From CAZBWE01 sp964495465 (GTDB lineage Bacteria; Planctomycetota; Phycisphaerae; Sedimentisphaerales; Anaerobacaceae): 11,583 nt of DNA. Each line of letters opens with the position of its first letter. The stretch's first letter is position 1. The notes below the pieces were generated by a model. That model saw only the letters and a list, made by a program, of their open reading frames with translations. It searched no databases and was not told the origin of the DNA. Below, one piece after another: positions 1-7,274 of the stretch. The stretch spans positions 1 through 11,583 of the forward strand of contig CAZBWE010000070.1 in NCBI GenBank assembly GCA_964495465.1. The letters are read 5' to 3'. The position numbers and the translations under genes are program-made.

Positions 1-177
1 CCGCCGTAGCCGCCACCGCCGTAGCTGCCGCCGCCGCCGTAGCCGCCACCGCCGTAGCCGCCGCCTCCGTAGCCGCCTGTTGTTCCGCCTCCGTAGCCGC
101 CTGTTGTTCCGCCGCCGTAGCCGCCACCGCCGCCCCCGTAGCCGCCGCCGTAGCCGCCCGTTCCGCCGCCATAGCCC
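1..177 (-). repeat. Gly/Tyr-rich low-complexity coding repeat
   Basis: Read on the minus strand this encodes about 58 residues of short units such as GGYGGG, GGYGGGTT and GGSYGGG. The plus strand shows repeated ccgccgtag-type words. Two adjacent copies of a GGYGGGTT unit are nearly identical in DNA, which suggests recent slippage. It lies directly after the STN-like domain, where a flexible linker would be expected, and it continues past the left edge, so the full repeat number is unknown. Confidence 0.85.
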
Positions 178-2135
178 AAAGGTTCCATATATGGTATTTG
201 ACGGAAATCGGCTGGTTCGCCAAGAAGGTCGGTTATGTCATAAACTCGCGTCTCGAGCTTGCTCGGAAGTGATTCTACCGTAGCTACGGTTATTACGCCG
301 TTTTCAACGACGTAGCCGAGTTCTGCAAATCCACCCGAAACGGCTTTTAACAAATTGTCCAATCCGGTACCCAGCCGAACCGCGGCCAGGCCATCCATAT
401 TTATTTCTGTTGTCTGATCTATCTCAGCGTTGTCATGCAAATCTCGCCACAAGACGACTATTCTCAACGGTGGTGAAACAGAATTCTTTATTATATCCAC
501 CGCATCGCTAAGTGGCATTGAAGGTGTCAATGCCGAAAGGTCCACGATTGAATCTAATTGCTCATAGGTCATAACATCAGCCGGGTCAAGCCCGATTGGT
601 TCATCCGGCTGCCGTGTGGGTTTTGCGATAATCTCCTTCCAGTTTTTAGGGTAGCTCAGCTCTTTAGCGTATGGAACTCCCGCCTCGTCGGTTTTTAGCA
701 GTATGTCTGCTCTCTGTTTATTACTCTCTTTCTTAATATCCAGCTGTTTCTTAAAGTAAACCGTATCTTCCAGTGTGTCTTTTAACAGCAGCGCCTCGTC
801 ATTTTGTGGGTCTATTGCAAGCAGACTTGTCAGTGCACCGAGTGCCGCTTCATAACGCTGCTGTTTCTGATAAGCCCGCGCGTTTTTCATCAGCGACTGT
901 ATTCTTTCAGCTTTTTCAGCTTCCATCTGTTTTCTAAACTGACGTTGTGCCTCAATCGCCGCTGTATGTTTTTCCTGTTCCTCTTGCTTGGCTTGTTCTC
1001 GCTGCTGCTCGTCTATTTGTTCTCGAAGCTGCATTAATGTATTGTTGCACTGCTCAAAAAGTGCTTCTTCGAGATACATCTGGTTTTTATTGACAGTTAT
1101 TTCTGCTGATGCAACAATTTCTGTTGCCTTGTCGAATTCACCTTCATTTACATAATTGGACGCCTTGTTTATAGTGTCATTAACAACGGCTCTGGTGTGG
1201 CTTTGGATGATGTTTCTTTTGCGGTTAACCACGTCGATGTAAGTTCCTTCGCTTGCCATCGGCTCGGGAGCTTGCGGCTCGACAGCACTGTATGGCGATG
1301 TTAGTCTCGGTATAACGAGCTTTGGCCTGATAGTTTTAGGTTTTACATAATCTCTCGATGCGGTGGTTATCTTTGGGATTTTTCGGCCCAGAGATTCATC
1401 TATCTTCCCGATGTAGGCATCTATTGTTTTTGCCATTTTTTGTGGAATACGACCGCTTTTCGAGATTCTGACGAAACCTTCACGTGCCTTTTCCAGTTGT
1501 CCGGTGCCGTATAATCCAATGCTGCGGTAATAGAGGTCTGCAATTTCCTGCTCGTTCATTTCCTGCAAATTTTCTTGTTCGCCTGCACCTTTGGATTTTT
1601 CCGCGTCAATTAGTTCCTCTTGTCTGGTCGAGGCCGTGGTTTGTTTTGCAGGAGGTGCTTCGGGTTTTATTCGGTTGTCTATTTTAGTAATCGCTTCTAA
1701 TATTTGCGTCTTCTCTTCGTTGCTTATGGATTTGAATTCCATAATTCTTTCAAGATGTGCTTTGGCGTCGGCCAGTTTGTTCTGGTTGATTAATGTCACA
1801 ATAAGCCTGTATGTTTCGTTGACGCGCTTTCTCTCATGTATTTTTTCTATAAGCTCTTTTAATTGCGCCCGTTCGGTAACGGATAGATATTGCTCATGCA
1901 TCTGTGCATTAAGGAATGATTTTTCTGCCTGCTCCAAAAGCCCTTCGTTATATTGTTCAATGCCTTGGTCAATGTACCTTTTAGCTATCTTGTTGAACGC
2001 TATGTGTGCATCTACATTGCTTGTCTGAGATTGGGTAACTTCCGTTACGAATACTGCAAAAAGCAAAATCGTTGCCAGTGTCAAGAGCAAAGACTTTCTA
2101 ATAAAAAATTCAGTAAAAATTTCTGACTTGTCCAA
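1..2135 (-). CDS. Secretin-like outer-membrane/secretion protein, N-terminal part (TPR + STN + Gly-rich linker), cut by window edge
   Basis: The frame is open for 711 codons and leaves the window at position 1, so the C-terminus is missing. A TTG start at 2135 is chosen because AGGAGGT sits five bases before it. Residues 13-35 look like a signal peptide (RKS, then a hydrophobic run). Residues about 40-130 and 180-240 are helical and TPR-like. About 373-410 is a Gln/Glu/Lys-rich coiled coil, followed by another TPR-like hairpin near 412-445. About 525-630 resembles an STN domain, with 'GVITVATVESL' and 'TRVYDITDLL' near its end; such a domain commonly precedes the pore domain of GspD/PilQ-type secretins. 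From about residue 654 the chain is nearly all Gly with spaced Tyr. Family knowledge suggests a secretin pore domain follows, but it is not visible. It could instead be an STN-bearing protein that is not a secretin. No neighbouring type II secretion or pilus genes are present. Confidence 0.75.
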   Translation of the reverse strand, partial: MDKSEIFTEFFIRKSLLLTLATILLFAVFVTEVTQSQTSNVDAHIAFNKIAKRYIDQGIEQYNEGLLEQAEKSFLNAQMHEQYLSVTERAQLKELIEKIHERKRVNETYRLIVTLINQNKLADAKAHLERIMEFKSISNEEKTQILEAITKIDNRIKPEAPPAKQTTASTRQEELIDAEKSKGAGEQENLQEMNEQEIADLYYRSIGLYGTGQLEKAREGFVRISKSGRIPQKMAKTIDAYIGKIDESLGRKIPKITTASRDYVKPKTIRPKLVIPRLTSPYSAVEPQAPEPMASEGTYIDVVNRKRNIIQSHTRAVVNDTINKASNYVNEGEFDKATEIVASAEITVNKNQMYLEEALFEQCNNTLMQLREQIDEQQREQAKQEEQEKHTAAIEAQRQFRKQMEAEKAERIQSLMKNARAYQKQQRYEAALGALTSLLAIDPQNDEALLLKDTLEDTVYFKKQLDIKKESNKQRADILLKTDEAGVPYAKELSYPKNWKEIIAKPTRQPDEPIGLDPADVMTYEQLDSIVDLSALTPSMPLSDAVDIIKNSVSPPLRIVVLWRDLHDNAEIDQTTEINMDGLAAVRLGTGLDNLLKAVSGGFAELGYVVENGVITVATVESLPSKLETRVYDITDLLGEPADFRQIPYMEPLGYGGGTGGYGGGYGGGGGGYGGGTTGGYGGGTTGGYGGGGYGGGGYGGGGSYGGGGYG

Positions 2136-2449
2136 AATTAACCTCCTGCCCCAAAAAAGTGCCTCCTCTGGAAGCTTTTCACACCGATTTAGTCTTTCTT
2201 CACGACCTCCAATTTACAGATAAATTTAACCTTACGATAGTTAAGTGTATACAAAAAGCAAGAAATTTGCAAGGAAAAATTTGATTTATAAATGCTTGCC
2301 CGATAATATCTATATTGCAGTTTCGACAAACTGAACGGCTCGAGAAATCTGGGGAAAATTTTATTGCTAAAAAACAGTTTTTTTATGGGTATAAAACGGC
2401 TTTTTGAGCGAATTTTTGGATGTGATTCTTCATAGAAAATATTGCCATT
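2136..2449. other. Divergent intergenic region between the secretin-like gene and tsaB
   Basis: This AT-rich gap of 314 bases lies between two divergent genes and must hold both promoters. Possible -10 boxes include TATAAA at 2390-2395 (plus) and TATTAT near 2305 (minus), but neither has a well-spaced consensus -35, so I do not assign promoters. A perfect 6-base inverted repeat (CAGTTT, cgac, AAACTG) at 2318-2333 could be an operator or simply chance. There is no supported coding sequence. Confidence 0.5.
2141..2147 (-). promoter_or_regulatory. Shine-Dalgarno site deciding the TTG start of the secretin-like gene
   Basis: The minus strand reads AGGAGGT, then five bases, then TTG at 2135. No ATG or GTG with comparable spacing precedes the signal-peptide-like segment, so this site fixes the start codon. 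Confidence 0.75.
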
Positions 2450-3157
2450 ATGGCGGAAAAATCCTTGATATTGGCAGTTGAAACCTCCAGCAGAATTGGT
2501 TCTGTTGCAGTGGCGGTTGGCCCGGATTTAAAATCAGAGGCAACCTTTTCCGGGCCGATGAAGCACAGTGCCGAGCTTTTTCCTGCGGTTCGCACCCTTC
2601 TCGGGCGTCTTGATAGAAAACAAAATGACATTGAGCAGGTTTATATTTCGGTCGGCCCGGGTAGTTTCACAGGTCTGAGAATTGCCGTTACTCTGGCAAA
2701 GACAATGAACCTTGCCAACTCCTCAAGGATTGTTGCTGTTGACACGCTCGATGTCATCGCAGCCAACGTAACCGGCATAAACTCTACGAGCCACGAAGTC
2801 ATTGCTCCCATTATCGACGCCAAACGTGGCCGTTTCTACATCGCCGTCTATCAACGCACGAGCGACGGAATCTGGAACAAAATCCTCCCAGACTCCATAA
2901 CGACCGCTAAAAAATTTTTGGACCGGTTTGCCTGCAGAGAAAGACCAATCCGACTCCTTGGCGACGGTCTGATATATCATAGAGACAAGTTCAAAGCAGA
3001 TGGCGTTCATTTTTTTGATGAGGATTGTTGGAGTCCGAGGGCTTCGATGGTCCACCGGCTCGGCTGGCAGTTAGCCCTTGCCAACCAGTTTGCAGAACCT
3101 TTGACGTTGCGACCTAACTATCTGCGCCCGCCTGAAGTTACGCTAAAACAGAAATAA
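2450..3157 (+). CDS. tsaB: tRNA threonylcarbamoyladenosine biosynthesis protein TsaB
   Basis: TsaB (YeaZ) is the ASKHA-fold partner that dimerises with TsaD and works with TsaE to put the threonylcarbamoyl group on A37 of ANN-decoding tRNAs (t6A) in the cytoplasm. The 235-residue length suits the family. Visible family motifs are ILAVETSS at 7-14, KHSAELFP at 38-45, the signature GPGSFTGLR at 69-77, and DAKRGRFY at 123-130. The ATG at 2450 is the only usual start before the conserved first beta strand, and an in-frame stop lies at 2423. No Shine-Dalgarno sequence precedes it. TsaB lacks a full ATPase site in studied members and acts as a scaffold. TsaD, TsaE and TsaC are not in the window; the next gene, acpP, is 372 bases away, so this looks like a single-gene unit. 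Confidence 0.95.
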   Translation: MAEKSLILAVETSSRIGSVAVAVGPDLKSEATFSGPMKHSAELFPAVRTLLGRLDRKQNDIEQVYISVGPGSFTGLRIAVTLAKTMNLANSSRIVAVDTLDVIAANVTGINSTSHEVIAPIIDAKRGRFYIAVYQRTSDGIWNKILPDSITTAKKFLDRFACRERPIRLLGDGLIYHRDKFKADGVHFFDEDCWSPRASMVHRLGWQLALANQFAEPLTLRPNYLRPPEVTLKQK

Positions 3158-3529
3158 TCAATGAATTTTCTTTTGACTTTTGTTTTATGTCTTCCGGATT
3201 AATTTTTTCAGACGGAAAGCCAGTCCGGCTGCGGTTCGGATAATCTTGTCGCCCACTGCCGGCTCTGACTTGGCGAGAAAACCGCGCCGAGGTGAATGTA
3301 ACCACTGGTTTATTTGGAGAAAACAGCTAAACTTTCTGATATCCTTCAAATCAAGCCGTTTAAAAATAGTCAAAAAAAATTTAAAAAGTGTTTGTAATTA
3401 TTCGTTTAAGGGGGTATTATAACCGCCAATATATTGTTGACACGGTTTACTGCTTTTGGTAGTTATCGTAAATGGAATTTGGTTTTAGGGTAAAGAAAAA
3501 TTCCTAATTTAATTAGGGAGGATAAACAA
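3158..3529. other. Non-coding gap between tsaB and acpP
   Basis: 372 bases without a convincing gene. The first half (about 3185-3300) is more G+C rich and contains short imperfect inverted repeats (for example TTCCG and CGGAA flanking 3196-3218). The second half is AT-rich and carries the likely acpP promoter and ribosome binding site. Short open frames exist on both strands, but they begin with TTG and have no ribosome binding site. I see no tRNA, known riboswitch or clear terminator for tsaB. Confidence 0.45.
3437..3465 (+). promoter_or_regulatory. Possible promoter of acpP-fabF
   Basis: A perfect -35 hexamer TTGACA occurs at 3437-3442. At 17-base spacing the -10 would be TAGTTA (3460-3465), which is a poor match; GTTATC or TTATCG slightly downstream are alternatives. 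Transcription from here would give a leader of about 60 bases including the strong acpP ribosome binding site. The -35 is convincing, the -10 is not. Confidence 0.35.
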
Positions 3530-3802
3530 GTGAGCGTTGACGAAGTAGATGTTAAGGCAATTGAAAGCAAAGTGATAGGCATAATAAGTGAGCAGATGGG
3601 CGTAGACAAGTCTGAAATAACACGCGATACCTCATTTATTAACGATTTGAACGCCGACTCGCTGGATACCGTCGAGCTTGTTATGGAGTTTGAGGATGAG
3701 TTTGATATGAGCATCCCGGACGAGGAAGCGGAAAAAATCCAGACTGTCGGTGCAGCAATCAAATATATCGTCAATATCGCGCAATCCAAAAGCAAACAGT
3801 AG
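3530..3802 (+). CDS. acpP: Acyl carrier protein
   Basis: AcpP is the small acidic carrier that shuttles growing acyl chains, bound as thioesters to a 4'-phosphopantetheine arm, between the enzymes of type II fatty-acid synthesis. The 90-residue product is rich in Asp/Glu and has the canonical attachment motif DLNADSLDTVEL; Ser44 is the predicted modification site. Helix II (LDTVELVMEFEDEFD) and IPDEEAEKIQTVG match the family closely. The GTG start at 3530 is preceded by AGGGAGGA at 3515-3522, an ideal Shine-Dalgarno with seven-base spacing. About ten residues more than typical at the two ends is a minor extension. fabF follows 14 bases later and is almost certainly cotranscribed, the usual acpP-fabF order. 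The upstream fab genes (plsX, fabH, fabD, fabG) are not here. Confidence 0.97.
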   Translation: MSVDEVDVKAIESKVIGIISEQMGVDKSEITRDTSFINDLNADSLDTVELVMEFEDEFDMSIPDEEAEKIQTVGAAIKYIVNIAQSKSKQ

Positions 3803-3816
3803 CGAAAAAGTTGAGC

Positions 3817-5061
3817 ATGACCAAACGGCGAGTTGTTATAACAGGCTTGGGTTGTATCACCGCCTTAGCCGAGTCCGCTGATAAGCTTTTCGCTGCGCTA
3901 TGCGAGGGTAAAAGCGGCGTTTCTATCATCGAATCCTTTGATACCAGTGCGTACCCGGTAAGATTCGGAGGCGAGGTAAAAAGTTTCGATGTAACAAAAT
4001 ACATCGAACAGCGGGAAAGCAGGCGAATGGACCGCTTCACGCAGTTTGCCGTCGTCGCTGCCATACAGGCTGTTAATGACAGCGGACTTGATTTCTCCAG
4101 GGAAGATGTGATTCGTGTAGGTGCCATCGTAGGTACGGGAATTGGCGGTATCAAGGAGATTGAAGACCAGCACTTAAGACTATTAAAAAAGGGTGTAAGG
4201 CAGCTCTCGCCTTTCACTGTACCGCGGCTTATGGCAAACGCAGCCTGTGGAACTATCGCAATTTACTATGGACTTCGGGGGCCGAATTTCTGTGTCACAA
4301 GTGCCTGTGCTTCAGGTAATCATGCGATTGGCGAAGCTTATATGAACATTGTTGCAGGGCGAAGTGATATTATCATTACCGGCGGTTCGGAAGCGGCTCT
4401 TACACCGATAGGGCTTGCCTCTTTTTGCGCTGCAAGGTCGCTGAGCACCAGAAACGAAGACCCGCAGGCGGCCTCAAGGCCCTTCGATAAGGATAGAGAC
4501 GGCTTTGTCCTTTCAGAAGGTGTGGGTATTCTCGTCCTGGAGGAATACGAGCATGCAAAAAAAAGAAATGCAAAAATATACGCTGAGCTGCTTGGCTATG
4601 CAGCCACAGATGACGGTTATCACCTAACCGCTCCTATGCCCAATGGCGATGGAGCCGCAAAAACAATGGAGCTTGCTATGCTCGATGCAGGCATAGACAA
4701 GGAGAAAGTTGACTATATCAATGCGCACGGGACTGGAACAGAGCTAAACGATATTGCTGAAAGCTCTGCCATTAAGACTGTTTTCGGTGATTATGCCTAC
4801 AAGTTGCTTGTCAGCTCAACGAAAAGCAGTCTTGGCCATTTGCTTGGGGCCAGTGGTGCCGTTGAGCTTATAATATGTATAAAGGCCATCAACGAATCAA
4901 TTGTCCCCCCCACCATAAACCTCGAAAATCAGGATGAACGCTGCGACCTGAAAATAGATTATGTGCCGTTAAAGGCCCGAAAGGCGAAGGTCAATATTGC
5001 GATGAGCAACTCCTTTGGCTTCGGCGGCCACAATGCCTGCGTCATTGTCGGCAAAGTCTGA
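3817..5061 (+). CDS. fabF: 3-oxoacyl-[acyl-carrier-protein] synthase II (KAS II)
   Basis: FabF condenses malonyl-ACP with acyl-ACP, releasing CO2 and extending the chain by two carbons in the cytoplasm. From ATG 3817 the product has 414 residues, the normal length. The catalytic triad is clear: Cys164 in VTSACASGNHAIGEA, His304 in INAHGTGTELND and His341 in SSLGHLLGASGA. The C-terminal SNSFGFGGHNACVI is also diagnostic. I prefer ATG 3817 over the in-frame TTG 3811 because MTKRRVVITGLG is the usual FabF beginning; neither has a good ribosome binding site, so translational coupling to acpP is likely. The segment after ITGLG reads CITALAES where many members have VVTPLG, a small divergence without functional meaning that I can show. 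A chain-length-factor or polyketide role is unlikely because the active Cys is present. Confidence 0.96.
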   Translation: MTKRRVVITGLGCITALAESADKLFAALCEGKSGVSIIESFDTSAYPVRFGGEVKSFDVTKYIEQRESRRMDRFTQFAVVAAIQAVNDSGLDFSREDVIRVGAIVGTGIGGIKEIEDQHLRLLKKGVRQLSPFTVPRLMANAACGTIAIYYGLRGPNFCVTSACASGNHAIGEAYMNIVAGRSDIIITGGSEAALTPIGLASFCAARSLSTRNEDPQAASRPFDKDRDGFVLSEGVGILVLEEYEHAKKRNAKIYAELLGYAATDDGYHLTAPMPNGDGAAKTMELAMLDAGIDKEKVDYINAHGTGTELNDIAESSAIKTVFGDYAYKLLVSSTKSSLGHLLGASGAVELIICIKAINESIVPPTINLENQDERCDLKIDYVPLKARKAKVNIAMSNSFGFGGHNACVIVGKV

Positions 5062-5160
5062 CAAATAATTGACCGCAAAGAACACAAATACAGCGGAGTT
5101 TCGTATCGGTGGATTTCCTTCAATCGTTATCGGATAATCATTCAGCAAGCAGTATTGCGT

Positions 5161-5189
5161 TTGACGAAGGGACACAGTTAAGATATTGT
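5161..5189 (+). promoter_or_regulatory. Likely promoter for the membrane-protein/antiporter pair
   Basis: TTGACG (5161-5166, five of six consensus bases) is followed after 17 bases by TATTGT (5184-5189, four of six). A start site about seven bases beyond would fall near 5196, leaving only about seven bases before the ATG at 5203 and no Shine-Dalgarno. This suggests a very short-leader or leaderless mRNA. Confidence 0.5.
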
Positions 5190-5202
5190 ATATGCAATAA
5201 TT

Positions 5203-5865
5203 ATGGTTGCTCAAAAGAAAAAAAGCTCGCTTGATTTCAATTCGCTTAAAGAGGCGATAAGATGGTTCTTCTGCGACAGGGTCGTGGTCTTTTTTGTTGT
5301 TTTGGGCATAATTTTGCTGCTTTTAACATTAACAGTTTACGCCAAAAATCTTAAATCAATCAAATACAAGGGCATAGACTATAAAACTTGTAAAACGGCC
5401 CCCTCGCGTTTACTTTTTAAGATTGCCACACCGGCATTGACTGTCAAAGTGCAGATGAAAAGGTTGCCGGCTCGTCCATTTCTCCAGCATCTGACATTGT
5501 ATTCTCTTATGTTCGCTGTTCAGATTGTTGTATATGGAATTGTTGGCAAAATTGTAAGTCTTATGTCATCGGAATGGCTTGTTGCGGGATGGATATATGT
5601 TGGTATTGTTTTACTTGCCCTGGGACTTGCCTACGATATCGACCCGGCCTACGGTTCTGTGCTGGATATGGTCAGGGGAAATCCCTTTAAGTTACTTATT
5701 GTTATGTCGAACCTGCTCGTGTCGTTTGCCGGGCAGTATCTTTCATTTGCTCTTGCCGGCTTAACACTGCGGTCTTACATTCTTTTTCCGTTTATGTTCG
5801 CTTTTCAGGTTCTTATTTATGGTTTTTTCGGAAAAGTTATAGCCAATATGTTTCCGCGAGTGTAA
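5203..5865 (+). CDS. Uncharacterised multi-spanning membrane protein with an internal repeat
   Basis: I do not recognise a named family. The 220-residue product begins with a basic, polar segment (KKKSS), then has hydrophobic spans at about 27-47, 98-120, 125-144, 164-188 and 193-215, so roughly five membrane helices. Two segments resemble each other: residues 103-121 (MFAVQIVVYGIVGKIVSLM) and 198-216 (MFAFQVLIYGFFGKVIANM), with nine identical positions of nineteen and mostly conservative changes. This is reminiscent of the internally repeated Yip1-like membrane proteins, but that is only a resemblance. The loop at 50-95 is basic and carries Cys63. There is no ribosome binding site before the ATG. 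The antiporter gene starts 41 bases after the stop in the same direction, so the two are probably cotranscribed. Function is unknown. Confidence 0.8.
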   Translation: MVAQKKKSSLDFNSLKEAIRWFFCDRVVVFFVVLGIILLLLTLTVYAKNLKSIKYKGIDYKTCKTAPSRLLFKIATPALTVKVQMKRLPARPFLQHLTLYSLMFAVQIVVYGIVGKIVSLMSSEWLVAGWIYVGIVLLALGLAYDIDPAYGSVLDMVRGNPFKLLIVMSNLLVSFAGQYLSFALAGLTLRSYILFPFMFAFQVLIYGFFGKVIANMFPRV

Positions 5866-5906
5866 GGAAGTGCGTAGAGCAAACTTTTATAGCCGGTTTT
5901 TTTCGT

Positions 5907-6869
5907 ATGGACATACTCTTGGCGATTTTGTTTTTAGCTGCGGGGCTGGTAATTCTATGGAAGTGCGCTGAGCTGTTGGTGGTTGGAGCCGTCGGATTGG
6001 CCGGGCGGCTTGGCATAAGTCCGCTGGTTATAGGCCTGACGGTCGTAGCTATGGGAACTTCTGCCCCGGAGGTGGCCGCCAGTATTGCTGCTGTTGTTCA
6101 CGGGATGGGGGATATTGCCGTCGGAAATGTTTACGGCTCCAATATTGCCAACCTGGCTCTCGTGGGTGGCTTGGCGAGTCTCATTCGGCCGTTACAAGTT
6201 CAGAAGAAGACCCTTCTTCGTGAAATACCGGTGATGATTCTGGTGACTCTGCTTTTATGGCTGCTGCTGCGCAATTTATCTTTGACCAGGCCGGAGGGCG
6301 TAATCTTATTGGCCGTTTTTGTCGCACTAATCCTGCTCACCGTGTTGTTAGCACGCAGAGATGCTGGAGTTTCAAATCGAGATACGGCAAAGCAAATACA
6401 AAATACGAATATGAAAAAGAGTGTGCCGTTCATTGTCATTGGCTTGATAGGGCTATCCCTTGGCGCGGATATGGCGGTTCGAGGAGCAGTGGTTATCGGT
6501 GAGAGAATCGGTTTAAGCAAAGCTGTCATCGGCCTAACTATCGTTGCAGTCGGCACTTCTCTACCGGAACTCGCAACCTGCATAGCGGCCGCAATCAAAG
6601 GTGAGCATGATATTTCTATCGGAAATCTGGTCGGCTCAAATATCTTCAATACCCTCCTTGTGGTCGGCGCAGCGGGAATTGTCAAGCCGTTTAATATCAG
6701 CAGGCGCCTCATAACGACTGATTACTATATTATGGTTGCCGTAAGCATTGGCTTTACTCTTTTAGTCATTATCTGCAGGCGCACAATCAGCCGTATCGGC
6801 GGAGCAATACTGCTTTGCGGGTATATTGTTTATATGATTTACCTTTTCGGCTGCACACGGGCAATATAG
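5907..6869 (+). CDS. Calcium/sodium antiporter, CaCA superfamily (YrbG type)
   Basis: Inner-membrane cation antiporter expected to export Ca2+ in exchange for Na+ (possibly K+), with ten membrane helices in two inverted halves. Both diagnostic alpha repeats are present: alpha-1 has GTSAPE at 50-55 and GNVYGSN at 73-79, alpha-2 has GTSLPE at 216-221 and GNLVGSN at 239-245. The acidic residues Glu55 and Glu221 are the expected ion ligands. The hydrophilic middle loop (about 150-172, RRDAGVSNRDT...) is short, as in prokaryotic exchangers, and contains no regulatory Ca2+-binding domain. The 320-residue length is normal. The ATG at 5907 starts directly at the first helix; there is no Shine-Dalgarno. 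It follows the repeat-containing membrane protein by 41 bases, so coupling with it is likely but the functional link is unknown. Ion specificity cannot be settled from sequence alone. Confidence 0.92.
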   Translation: MDILLAILFLAAGLVILWKCAELLVVGAVGLAGRLGISPLVIGLTVVAMGTSAPEVAASIAAVVHGMGDIAVGNVYGSNIANLALVGGLASLIRPLQVQKKTLLREIPVMILVTLLLWLLLRNLSLTRPEGVILLAVFVALILLTVLLARRDAGVSNRDTAKQIQNTNMKKSVPFIVIGLIGLSLGADMAVRGAVVIGERIGLSKAVIGLTIVAVGTSLPELATCIAAAIKGEHDISIGNLVGSNIFNTLLVVGAAGIVKPFNISRRLITTDYYIMVAVSIGFTLLVIICRRTISRIGGAILLCGYIVYMIYLFGCTRAI

Positions 6870-7274
6870 GCGCAGTTTTGCTCAGTTTTATTGGAATGTC
6901 TTACGCCTGTGGGGCGATATAGCAATTTAGCTTCCTTCAACACTTGATGTAACACCTCGTAACAGGGCCATTTTAAAAAAGATTATTTGTTGTTTATAAG
7001 AAAATTTGCTGATAATCGAAAAAAAGAAAAACAGGGCCGGGTGTGGAGGGAGAGGAAAGAGAGGAAAATCCCCGGCCCTTTAGAAAACGTAATGATACCA
7101 AAATACGATATACGGTGTCAAGACAAATATATCAAATTCAAACGCATTATAAAATCCGCAATGACGCCTTAACAACCCTGCTTGCGGGCTTTTGAGCTAA
7201 TCAGACGGTCCTCGGTTTGCACTTCAAATGGTCCCTGGTCTCTCCATCCGTTTTTCAGCTTTGCACTTTGGATT
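6870..7274. other. Convergent intergenic region with a terminator
   Basis: 405 bases lie between the antiporter stop (plus strand) and the RACo-like stop (minus strand). The only strong structure is the hairpin at 7033-7079, described separately. A weak stem (CCCTGCTTGCGGG, followed by TTTT) near 7174-7191 might help end the plus-strand transcript but pairs poorly. A 61-codon open frame at 6987-7172 begins with a non-ATG codon, lacks a ribosome binding site and runs through the terminator, so I do not call it. Nothing else is evident. Confidence 0.5.
7033..7079 (-). terminator. Intrinsic terminator of the RACo-like gene
   Basis: AGGGCCGGG (7033-7041) pairs perfectly with CCCGGCCCT (7071-7079). 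On the minus strand the stem is followed at once by a long T-rich run (GTTTTTCTTTTTTT), the classic arrangement. On the plus strand only three T follow, so it mainly serves the gene ending at 7275, about 200 bases upstream. The 29-base loop is long and almost all purine on the plus strand, which is unusual. Confidence 0.75.

Noticed and set aside
1..177. Possible CRISPR-like or satellite array
   Set aside because: The repeats are short, spacerless and stay in the coding frame as Gly/Tyr codons, so they are a protein low-complexity region.
1591..2028. 145-codon plus-strand open frame rich in Ser, Cys and Leu
   Set aside because: Antisense to the secretin-like gene, whose minus-strand frame has a signal peptide, TPR-like helices and a ribosome binding site; composition is that expected of a shadow frame.
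3222..3245. Possible tRNA T-arm (gcggttcgga)
   Set aside because: No matching acceptor, anticodon arm or CCA context can be drawn around it.
3180..3422. 80-codon plus frame and overlapping 62-codon minus frame in the tsaB-acpP gap
   Set aside because: Both begin at TTG without a Shine-Dalgarno site, overlap each other antisense, and show no recognisable domain. One runs into the AT-rich promoter region.
3771..4217. 148-codon minus-strand open frame across the acpP/fabF junction
   Set aside because: Antisense to two well-identified genes; low complexity and no ribosome binding site.
6200..6712. 170-codon minus-strand open frame
   Set aside because: Lies fully inside the antiporter gene on the opposite strand, whose alpha-repeat motifs prove the plus-strand frame.
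6987..7172. 61-codon plus-strand open frame
   Set aside because: Crosses the terminator hairpin, starts with a non-ATG codon and lacks a ribosome binding site.
7174..7191. Weak hairpin followed by TTTT after the antiporter gene
   Set aside because: At best about four pairs including a G-T pair, too weak to call as a terminator.
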